This document shows, in pieces, positions 54,301 through 64,000 of a stretch of 64,000 nucleotides of DNA; position 1 is the first letter of the stretch, and the number at the start of each line of letters is the position of its first letter. The notes beneath the pieces are model-generated. The model did not search any database. It saw only the letters and a program-made list of their open reading frames with translations, and had not been told where the DNA came from. The translations under genes were made by a program, and so were the position numbers. Source of the DNA: Rhynchopus euleeides. Lineage: Eukaryota; Euglenozoa; Diplonemea; Diplonemida; Diplonemidae. The stretch spans positions 186,001 through 250,000 of the forward strand of contig OY723277.1 of NCBI GenBank assembly GCA_963210315.1. The letters are read 5' to 3'.

Positions 54301-57300
54301 GAAGTCGCTCAGCACCAAAACAGGTCGCTCAAGGTCGCTCCGAGGTCGCTCACAGCAAACAGAGGTCGCTCAGCACCAGAACAGGTCGCTCAAGGTCGCT
54401 CCGAGGTCGCTCACATCAAACAGAGGTCGCTCAGCACCAAAACAGGTCGCTCAAGGTCGCTCCGAGGTCGCTCACATCAAACAGAGGTCGCTCAGCACCA
54501 AAACAGGTCGCTCAAGGTCGCTCCGAGGTCGCTCAGCACCAAAACAGGTCGCTCAAGGTCGCTCCAAGGTCGCTCACATCAAACAGAGGTCGCTCAGCAC
54601 CAAAACAGGTCGCTCAAGGTCGCTCCAAGGTCGCTCACAGCAAACAGAGGTCGCTCAGGACCAGAACAGGTCGCTCAAGGTCGCTCCAAGGTCGCTCACA
54701 TCAAACAGAGGTCGCTCAGCACCAAAACAGGTCGCTCAAGGTCGCTCCAAGGTCGCTCACACCAAACAGAGGTCGCTCAGCACCAGAACAGGTCGCTCAA
54801 GGTCGCTCCACGGTCGCTCACATCAAACAGAGGTCGCTCAGCACCAAAACAGGTCGCTCAAGGTCGCTCCAAGGTCGCTCACAGCAAACAGAGGTCGCTC
54901 AGCACCAAAACAGGTCGCTCAAGGTCGCTCCAAGGTCGCTCACACCAAACAGAGGTCGCTCAGCACCAGAACAGGTCGCTCAAGGTCGCTCCACGGTCGC
55001 TCACATCAAACAGAGGTCGCTCAGCACCAAAACAGGTCGCTCAAGGTCGCTCCAAGGTCGCTCACAGCAAACAGAGGTCGCTCAGCACCAAAACAGGTCG
55101 CTCAAGGTCGCTCCGAGGTCGCTCACACCAAACAGAGGTCGCTCAGCACCAGAACAGGTCGCTCAAGGTCGCTCCAAGGTCGCTCACAGCAAACAGAGGT
55201 CGCTCAGCACCAAAACAGGTCGCTCAAGGTCGCTCCAAGGTCGCTCACACCAAACAGAGGTCGCTCAGCACCAGAACAGGTCGCTCAAGGTCGCTCCACG
55301 GTCGCTCACATCAAACAGAGGTCGCTCAGCACCAAAACAGGTCGCTCAAGGTCGCTCCAAGGTCGCTCACAGCAAACAGAGGTCGCGCAGCACCAGAACA
55401 GGTCGCTCAAGGTCGCTCCGAGGTCGCTCACATCAAACAGAGGTCGCTCAGCACCAAAACAGGTCGCTCAAGGTCGCTCCGAGGTCGCTCACAGCAAACA
55501 GAGGTCGCTCAGCACCAGAACAGGTCGCTCAAGGTCGCTCCGAGGTCGCTCACATCAAACAGAAGTCGCTCAGCACCAAAACAGGTCGCTCAAGGTCGCT
55601 CCGAGGTCGCTCACATCAAACAGAGGTCGCTCAGCACCAAAACAGGTCGCTCAAGGTCGCTCCGAGGTCGCTCACAGCAAACAGAGGTCGCTCAGCACCA
55701 GAACAGGTCGCTCAAGGTCGCTCCGAGGTCGCTCACATCAAACAGAGGTCGCTCAGCACCAAAACAGGTCGCTCAAGGTCGCTCCGAGGTCGCTCACAGC
55801 AAACAGAGGTCGCTCAGCACCAGAACAGGTCGCTCAAGGTCGCTCCGAGGTCGCTCACATCAAACAGAGGTCGCTCAGCACCAAAACAGGTCGCTCAAGG
55901 TCGCTCCGAGGTCGCTCACATCAAACAGAGGTCGCTCAGCACCAAAACAGGTCGCTCAAGGTCGCTCCGAGGTCGCTCACAGCAAACAGAGGTCGCTCAG
56001 CACCAGAACAGGTCGCTCAAGGTCGCTCCGAGGTCGCTCACATCAAACAGAGGTCGCTCAGCACCAAAACAGGTCGCTCAAGGTCGCTCCGAGGTCGCTC
56101 ACATCAAACAGAGGTCGCTCAGCACCAAAACAGGTCGCTCAAGGTCGCTCCGAGGTCGCTCAGCACCAAAACAGGTCGCTCAAGGTCGCTCCAAGGTCGC
56201 TCACATCAAACAGAGGTCGCTCAGCACCAAAACAGGTCGCTCAAGGTCGCTCCAAGGTCGCTCACAGCAAACAGAGGTCGGTCAGGACCAGAACAGGTCG
56301 CTCAAGGTCGCTCCAAGGTCGCTCACATCAAACAGAGGTCGCTCAGCACCAAAACAGGTCGCTCAAGGTCGCTCCAAGGTCGCTCACACCAAACAGAGGT
56401 CGCTCAGCACCAGAACAGGTCGCTCAAGGTCGCTCCACGGTCGCTCACATCAAACAGAGGTCGCTCAGCACCAAAACAGGTCGCTCAAGGTCGCTCCAAG
56501 GTCGCTCACAGCAAACAGAGGTCGCTCAGCACCAAAACAGGTCGCTCAAGGTCGCTCCAAGGTCGCTCACATCAAACAGAGGTCGCTCAGCACTAAAACA
56601 GGTCGCTCAAGGTCGCTCCGAGGTCGCTCACACCAAACAGAGGTCGCTCAGCACCAAAACAGGTCGCTCAAGGTCGCTCCGAGGTCGCTCACAGCAAACA
56701 GAGGTCGCTCAGCACCAGAACAGGTCGCTCAAGGTCGCTCCGAGGTCGCTCACATCAAACAGAAGTCGCTCAGCACCAAAACAGGTCGCTCAAGGTCGCT
56801 CCGAGGTCGCTCACATCAAACAGAGGTCGCTCAGCACCAAAACAGGTCGCTCAAGGTCGCTCCGAGGTCGCTCACAGCAAACAGAGGTCGCTCAGCACCA
56901 GAACAGGTCGCTCAAGGTCGCTCCGAGGTCGCTCACATCAAACAGAGGTCGCTCAGCACCAAAACAGGTCGCTCAAGGTCGCTCCGAGGTCGCTCACAGC
57001 AAACAGAGGTCGCTCAGCACCAGAACAGGTCGCTCAAGGTCGCTCCGAGGTCGCTCACATCAAACAGAGGTCGCTCAGCACCAAAACAGGTCGCTCAAGG
57101 TCGCTCCGAGGTCGCTCACATCAAACAGAGGTCGCTCAGCACCAAAACAGGTCGCTCAAGGTCGCTCCGAGGTCGCTCACAGCAAACAGAGGTCGCTCAG
57201 CACCAGAACAGGTCGCTCAAGGTCGCTCCGAGGTCGCTCACATCAAACAGAGGTCGCTCAGCACCAAAACAGGTCGCTCAAGGTCGCTCCGAGGTCGCTC

Positions 57301-60300
57301 ACATCAAACAGAGGTCGCTCAGCACCAAAACAGGTCGCTCAAGGTCGCTCCGAGGTCGCTCAGCACCAAAACAGGTCGCTCAAGGTCGCTCCAAGGTCGC
57401 TCACATCAAACAGAGGTCGCTCAGCACCAAAACAGGTCGCTCAAGGTCGCTCCAAGGTCGCTCACAGCAAACAGAGGTCGGTCAGGACCAGAACAGGTCG
57501 CTCAAGGTCGCTCCAAGGTCGCTCACATCAAACAGAGGTCGCTCAGCACCAAAACAGGTCGCTCAAGGTCGCTCCAAGGTCGCTCACACCAAACAGAGGT
57601 CGCTCAGCACCAGAACAGGTCGCTCAAGGTCGCTCCACGGTCGCTCACATCAAACAGAGGTCGCTCAGCACCAAAACAGGTCGCTCAAGGTCGCTCCAAG
57701 GTCGCTCACAGCAAACAGAGGTCGCTCAGCACCAAAACAGGTCGCTCAAGGTCGCTCCAAGGTCGCTCACACCAAACAGAGGTCGCTCAGCACCAGAACA
57801 GGTCGCTCAAGGTCGCTCCACGGTCGCTCACATCAAACAGAGGTCGCTCAGCACCAAAACAGGTCGCTCAAGGTCGCTCCAAGGTCGCTCACAGCAAACA
57901 GAGGTCGCTCAGCACCAAAACAGGTCGCTCACGGTCGCTCCGAGGTCGCTCACACCAAACAGAGGTCGCTCAGCACCAGAACAGGTCGCTCAAGGTCGCT
58001 CCAAGGTCGCTCACAGCAAACAGAGGTCGCTCAGCACCAAAACAGGTCGCTCAAGGTCGCTCCAAGGTCGCTCACATCAAACAGAGGTCGCTCAGCACCA
58101 AAACAGGTCGCTCAAGGTCGCTCCAAGGTCGCTCACATCAAACAGAGGTCGCTCAGCACTAAAACAGGTCGCTCAAGGTCGCTCCGAGGTCGCTCACACC
58201 AAACAGAGGTCGCTCAGCACCAAAACAGGTCGCTCAAGGTCGCTCCGAGGTCGCTCACATCAAACAGAGGTCGCTCAGCACCAAAACAGGTCGCTCAAGG
58301 TCGCTCCGAGGTCGCTCACATCAAACAGAGGTCGCTCAGCACCAAAACAGGTCGCTCAAGGTCCCTCCGAGGTCGCTCAGCACCAAAACAGGTCGCTCAA
58401 GGTCGCTCCAAGGTCGCTCACATCAAACAGAGGTCGCTCAGCACCAAAACAGGTCGCTCAAGGTCGCTCCAAGGTCGCTCACAGCAAACAGAGGTCGCTC
58501 AGCACCAAAACAGGTCGCTCAAGGTCGCTCCGAGGTCGCTCACACCAAACAGAGGTCGCTCAGCACCAAAACAGGTCGCTCAAGGTCGCTCCAAGGTCGC
58601 TCACATCAAACAGAGGTCGCTCAGCACCAAAACAGGTCGCTCAAGGTCGCTCCAAGGTCGCTCACATCAAACAGAGGTCGCTCAGCACTAAAACAGGTCG
58701 CTCAAGGTCGCTCCGAGGTCGCTCACACCAAACAGAGGTCGCTCAGCACCAAAACAGGTCGCTCAAGGTCGCTCCGAGGTCGCTCACATCAAACAGAGGT
58801 CGCTCAGCACCAAAACAGGTCGCTCAAGGTCGCTCCGAGGTCGCTCACATCAAACAGAGGTCGCTCAGCACCAAAACAGGTCGCTCAAGGTCCCTCCGAG
58901 GTCGCTCAGCACCAAAACAGGTCGCTCAAGGTCGCTCCAAGGTCGCTCACATCAAACAGAGGTCGCTCAGCACCAAAACAGGTCGCTCAAGGTCGCTCCA
59001 AGGTCGCTCACAGCAAACAGAGGTCGCTCAGCACCAAAACAGGTCGCTCAAGGTCGCTCCGAGGTCGCTCACACCAAACAGAGGTCGCTCAGCACCAGAA
59101 CAGGTCGCTCAAGGTCGCTCCAAGGTCGCTCACAGCAAACAGAGGTCGCTCAGCACCAAAACAGGTCGCTCAAGGTCGCTCCGAGGTCGCTCACATCAAA
59201 CAGAGGTCGCTCAGCACCAAAACAGGTCGCTCAAGGTCGCTCCAAGGTCGCTCACAGCAAACAGAGGTCGCTCAGCACCAAAACAGGTCGCTCAAGGTCG
59301 CTCCGAGGTCGCTCACATCAAACAGAGGTCGCTCAGCACCAAAACAGGTCGCTCAAGGTCGCTCCGAGGTCGCTCAGCACCAAAACAGGTCGCTCAAGGT
59401 CGCTCCAAGGTCGCTCACATCAAACAGAGGTCGCTCAGCACCAAAACAGGTCGCTCAAGGTCGCTCCAAGGTCGCTCACATCAAACAGAGGTCGCTCAGC
59501 ACCAAAACAGGTCGCTCAAGGTCGCTCCAAGGTCGCTCACAGCAAACAGAGGTCGCTCAGCACCAAAACAGGTCGCTCAAGGTCGCTCCGATGTCGCTCA
59601 CACCAAACAGAGGTCGCTCAGCACCAGAACAGGTCGCTCAAGGTCGCTCCAAGGTCGCTCACAGCAAACAGAGGTCGCTCAGCACCAAAACAGGTCGCTC
59701 AAGGTCGCTCCGAGGTCGCTCACATCAAACAGAGGTCGCTCAGCACCAAAACAGGTCGCTCAAGGTCGCTCCAAGGTCGCTCACAGCAAACAGAGGTCGC
59801 TCAGCACCAAAACAGGTCGCTCAAGGTCGCTGCGAGGTCGCTCACATCAAACAGAGGTCGCTCAGCACCAAAACAGGTCGCTCAAGGTCGCTCCGAGGTC
59901 GCTCAGCACCAAAACAGGTCGCTCAAGGTCGCTCCAAGGTCGCTCACATCAAACAGAGGTCGCTCAGCACCAAAACAGGTCGCTCAAGGTCGCTCCAAGG
60001 TCGCTCACAGCAAACAGAGGTCGCTCAGCACCAAAACAGGTCGCTCAAGGTCGCTCCGAGGTCGCTCACACCAAACAGAGGTCGCTCAGCACCAGAACAG
60101 GTCGCTCAAGGTCGCTCCAAGGTCGCTCACAGCAAACAGAGGTCGCTCAGCACCAAAACAGGTCGCTCAAGGTCGCTCCGAGGTCGCTCACATCAAACAG
60201 AGGTCGCTCAGCACCAAAACAGGTCGCTCAAGGTCGCTCCAAGGTCGCTCACAGCAAACAGAGGTCGCTCAGCACCAAAACAGGTCGCTCAAGGTCGCTC

Positions 60301-63300
60301 CGAGGTCGCTCACATCAAACAGAGGTCGCTCAGCACCAAAACAGGTCGCTCAAGGTCGCTCCGAGGTCGCTCAGCACCAAAACAGGTCGCTCAAGGTCGC
60401 TCCAAGGTCGCTCACATCAAACAGAGGTCGCTCAGCACCAAAACAGGTCGCTCAAGGTCGCTCCAAGGTCGCTCACATCAAACAGAGGTCGCTCAGCACC
60501 AAAACAGGTCGCTCAAGGTCGCTCCAAGGTCGCTCACAGCAAACAGAGGTCGCTCAGCACCAAAACAGGTCGCTCAAGGTCGCTCCGATGTCGCTCACAC
60601 CAAACAGAGGTCGCTCAGCACCAGAACAGCTCGCTCAAGGTCGCTCCAAGGTCGCTCACAGCAAACAGAGGTCGCTCAGCACCAAAACAGGTCGCTCAAG
60701 GTCGCTCCGAGGTCGCTCACATCAAACAGAGGTCGCTCAGCACCAAAACAGGTCGCTCAAGGTCGCTCCAAGGTCGCTCACAGCAAACAGAGGTCGCTCA
60801 GCACCAAAACAGGTCGCTCAAGGTCGCTGCGAGGTCGCTCACATCAAACAGAGGTCGCTCAGCACCAAAACAGGTCGCTCAAGGTCGCTCCGAGGTCGCT
60901 CAGCACCAAAACAGGTCGCTCAAGGTCGCTCCAAGGTCGCTCACATCAAACAGAGGTCGCTCAGCACCAAAACAGGTCGCTCAAGGTCGCTCCAAGGTCG
61001 CTCACAGCAAACAGAGGTCGCTCAGCACCAAAACAGGTCGCTCAAGGTCGCTCCGATGTCGCTCACACCAAACAGAGGTCGCTCAGCACCAGAACAGGTC
61101 GCTCAAGGTCGCTCCAAGGTCGCTCACAGCAAACAGAGGTCGCTCAGCACCAAAACAGGTCGCTCAAGGTCGCTCCGAGGTCGCTCACATCAAACAGAGG
61201 TCGCTCAGCACCAAAACAGGTCGCTCAAGGTCGCTCCAAGGTCGCTCACAGCAAACAGAGGTCGCTCAGCACCAAAACAGGTCGCTCAAGGTCGCTCCGA
61301 GGTCGCTCACATCAAACAGAGGTCGCTCAGCACCAAAACAGGTCGCTCAAGGTCGCTCCGAGGTCGCTCACACCAAACAGAGGTCGCTCAGCACCAGAAC
61401 AGGTCGCTCAAGGTCGCTCCAAGGTCGCTCACAGCAAACAGAGGTCGCTCAGCACCAGAACAGGTCGCTCAAGGTCGCTCCACGGTCGCTCACATCAAAC
61501 AGAGGTCGCTCAGCACCAAAACAGGTCGCTCAAGGTCGCTCCAAGGTCGCTCACACCAAACAGAGGTCGCTCAGCACCAGAACAGGTCGCTCAAGGTCGC
61601 TCCACGGTCGCTCACATCAAACAGAGGTCGCTCAGCACCAAAACAGGTCGCTCAAGGTCGCTCCAAGGTCGCTCACAGCAAACAGAGGTCGCTCAGCACC
61701 AAAACAGGTCGCTCAAGGTCGCTCCAAGGTCGCTCACACCAAACAGAGGTCGCTCAGCACCAGAACAGGTCGCTCAAGGTCGCTCCACGGTCGCTCACAT
61801 CAAACAGAGGTCGCTCAGCACCAAAACAGGTCGCTCAAGGTCGCTCCAAGGTCGCTCACAGCAAACAGAGGTCGCTCAGCACCAAAACAGGTCGCTCACG
61901 GTCGCTCCGAGGTCGCTCACACCAAACAGAGGTCGCTCAGCACCAGAACAGGTCGCTCAAGGTCGCTCCAAGGTCGCTCACAGCAAACAGAGGTCGCTCA
62001 GCACCAAAACAGGTCGCTCAAGGTCGCTCCAAGGTCGCTCACATCAAACAGAGGTCGCTCAGCACCAAAACAGGTCGCTCAAGGTCGCTCCAAGGTCGCT
62101 CACATCAAACAGAGGTCGCTCAGCACTAAAACAGGTCGCTCAAGGTCGCTCCGAGGTCGCTCACACCAAACAGAGGTCGCTCAGCACCAAAACAGGTCGC
62201 TCAAGGTCGCTCCGAGGTCGCTCACATCAAACAGAGGTCGCTCAGCACCAAAACAGGTCGCTCAAGGTCGCTCCGAGGTCGCTCACATCAAACAGAGGTC
62301 GCTCAGCACCAAAACAGGTCGCTCAAGGTCCCTCCGAGGTCGCTCAGCACCAAAACAGGTCGCTCAAGGTCGCTCCAAGGTCGCTCACATCAAACAGAGG
62401 TCGCTCAGCACCAAAACAGGTCGCTCAAGGTCGCTCCAAGGTCGCTCACAGCAAACAGAGGTCGCTCAGCACCAAAACAGGTCGCTCAAGGTCGCTCCGA
62501 GGTCGCTCACACCAAACAGAGGTCGCTCAGCACCAGAACAGGTCGCTCAAGGTCGCTCCAAGGTCGCTCACAGCAAACAGAGGTCGCTCAGCACCAAAAC
62601 AGGTCGCTCAAGGTCGCTCCGAGGTCGCTCACATCAAACAGAGGTCGCTCAGCACCAAAACAGGTCGCTCAAGGTCGCTCCAAGGTCGCTCACAGCAAAC
62701 AGAGGTCGCTCAGCACCAAAACAGGTCGCTCAAGGTCGCTCCGAGGTCGCTCACATCAAACAGAGGTCGCTCAGCACCAAAACAGGTCGCTCAAGGTCGC
62801 TCCGAGGTCGCTCAGCACCAAAACAGGTCGCTCAAGGTCGCTCCAAGGTCGCTCACATCAAACAGAGGTCGCTCAGCACCAAAACAGGTCGCTCAAGGTC
62901 GCTCCAAGGTCGCTCACATCAAACAGAGGTCGCTCAGCACCAAAACAGGTCGCTCAAGGTCGCTCCAAGGTCGCTCACAGCAAACAGAGGTCGCTCAGCA
63001 CCAAAACAGGTCGCTCAAGGTCGCTCCGATGTCGCTCACACCAAACAGAGGTCGCTCAGCACCAGAACAGGTCGCTCAAGGTCGCTCCAAGGTCGCTCAC
63101 AGCAAACAGAGGTCGCTCAGCACCAAAACAGGTCGCTCAAGGTCGCTCCGAGGTCGCTCACATCAAACAGAGGTCGCTCAGCACCAAAACAGGTCGCTCA
63201 AGGTCGCTCCAAGGTCGCTCACAGCAAACAGAGGTCGCTCAGCACCAAAACAGGTCGCTCAAGGTCGCTGCGAGGTCGCTCACATCAAACAGAGGTCGCT

Positions 63301-64000
63301 CAGCACCAAAACAGGTCGCTCAAGGTCGCTCCGAGGTCGCTCAGCACCAAAACAGGTCGCTCAAGGTCGCTCCAAGGTCGCTCACATCAAACAGAGGTCG
63401 CTCAGCACCAAAACAGGTCGCTCAAGGTCGCTCCAAGGTCGCTCACAGCAAACAGAGGTCGCTCAGCACCAAAACAGGTCGCTCAAGGTCGCTCCGATGT
63501 CGCTCACACCAAACAGAGGTCGCTCAGCACCAGAACAGGTCGCTCAAGGTCGCTCCAAGGTCGCTCACAGCAAACAGAGGTCGCTCAGCACCAAAACAGG
63601 TCGCTCAAGGTCGCTCCGAGGTCGCTCACATCAAACAGAGGTCGCTCAGCACCAAAACAGGTCGCTCAAGGTCGCTCCAAGGTCGCTCACAGCAAACAGA
63701 GGTCGCTCAGCACCAAAACAGGTCGCTCAAGGTCGCTCCGAGGTCGCTCACATCAAACAGAGGTCGCTCAGCACCAAAACAGGTCGCTCAAGGTCGCTCC
63801 GAGGTCGCTCACACCAAACAGAGGTCGCTCAGCACCAGAACAGGTCGCTCAAGGTCGCTCCAAGGTCGCTCACAGCAAACAGAGGTCGCTCAGCACCAAA
63901 ACAGGTCGCTCAAGGCCGCTCCAAGGTCGCTCACACCAAACAGAGGTCGCTCAGCAGCAGAACAGGTCGCTCAAGGTCACTCCAAGGTCGCTCACATCAA
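45331..64000. repeat. 61-bp satellite array with 41-bp short units, continues beyond the window
   Basis: At least 18.6 kb (about 300 units). Each unit has four GGTCGCTC boxes with start-to-start spacings of 20, 10, 11 and 20 bp. Some units lack one 20-bp module and are 41 bp long. Variation is confined to a few sites: T/G/C in ACA[T/G/C]CAAAC, A/G in CACCA[A/G]AAC, and A/G/C after GCTCC. Private variants (GGTGGCTCC, GGTCCCTCC, CGATGTCGC) recur at distances that are exact sums of 61s and 41s, showing higher-order repeats. No ATG except in rare mutants and almost no forward stop codons, so long reading frames (for example 50469-58691 and 60588-62129) are meaningless by-products. A centromeric, subtelomeric or heterochromatic block is likely. 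Confidence 0.97.

Noticed and set aside
50469..58691. 2740-residue Arg/Ser-rich open reading frame
   Set aside because: It lies wholly inside the 61-bp satellite, starts at a GTG made by one mutation and ends at a TAA made by another. The 61-residue protein period is just the unit read in three phases.
60588..62129. 513-residue open reading frame
   Set aside because: Same satellite artefact; its ATG comes from the CGATGTCGC variant and its stop from a CACTAAAA variant.
45331..64000. CRISPR array
   Set aside because: Units abut without unique spacers and the whole period is conserved; this is a satellite in a eukaryote-like context.

Overview
The window looks like nuclear DNA of a free-living protist with GC-rich, intron-poor genes and very large amounts of repeat DNA. 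All seven protein-coding genes I can support lie on the minus strand. They are long uninterrupted reading frames, and several start 10-25 bases after a pyrimidine tract ending in AG. This resembles the one-directional, trans-spliced gene order of Euglenozoa (a diplonemid-like organism is my best guess; dinoflagellates are the other option). The assignment is inference from layout only; no spliced-leader gene was seen.

Positions 1-13.4 kb are gene-dense. The 5' part of a WSC-domain surface protein (running off the window start) is followed by a CDC123/D123-like ATP-grasp protein, a many-times membrane-spanning protein with an internal ubiquitin-like stretch, and two copies of a single-pass type I membrane protein. 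The two copies come from a tandem duplication of about 3.1-3.2 kb, which also carried along a broken 5' fragment of the polytopic gene. Positions 13.4-20.4 kb hold nested foldback and Tc1/mariner-like elements, hairpin clusters, a tandem and dispersed repeat family and a 5'-truncated LINE fragment between 449-bp direct repeats. A second, larger WSC protein follows at 20.4-23.4 kb, then 9 kb with no recognisable gene, then a LamG/C-type-lectin-like surface protein at 32.6-36.2 kb.

The WSC, WSC-WSC and LamG-CTLD proteins share one plan: signal peptide, carbohydrate-binding type ectodomain, Thr/Pro-rich (TPAPP) mucin-like stalk, about seven membrane segments and a cytoplasmic tail. They look like one family of cell-surface receptors or cell-coat anchors that differ in the exposed domain.

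From 36.2 kb on there is no intact gene: a decayed gene remnant (38.3-40.0 kb), terminal-inverted-repeat elements, clusters of self-complementary ACATGT-type palindromes, a 10-bp minisatellite (44.8-45.3 kb), and then a 61-bp satellite array that fills at least 18.6 kb to the window end. The satellite has four GGTCGCTC boxes per unit spaced 10, 11, 20 and 20 bp, plus a 41-bp short unit and higher-order repeats. The very long reading frames inside it are by-products of a unit that contains no stop codon in any forward frame.
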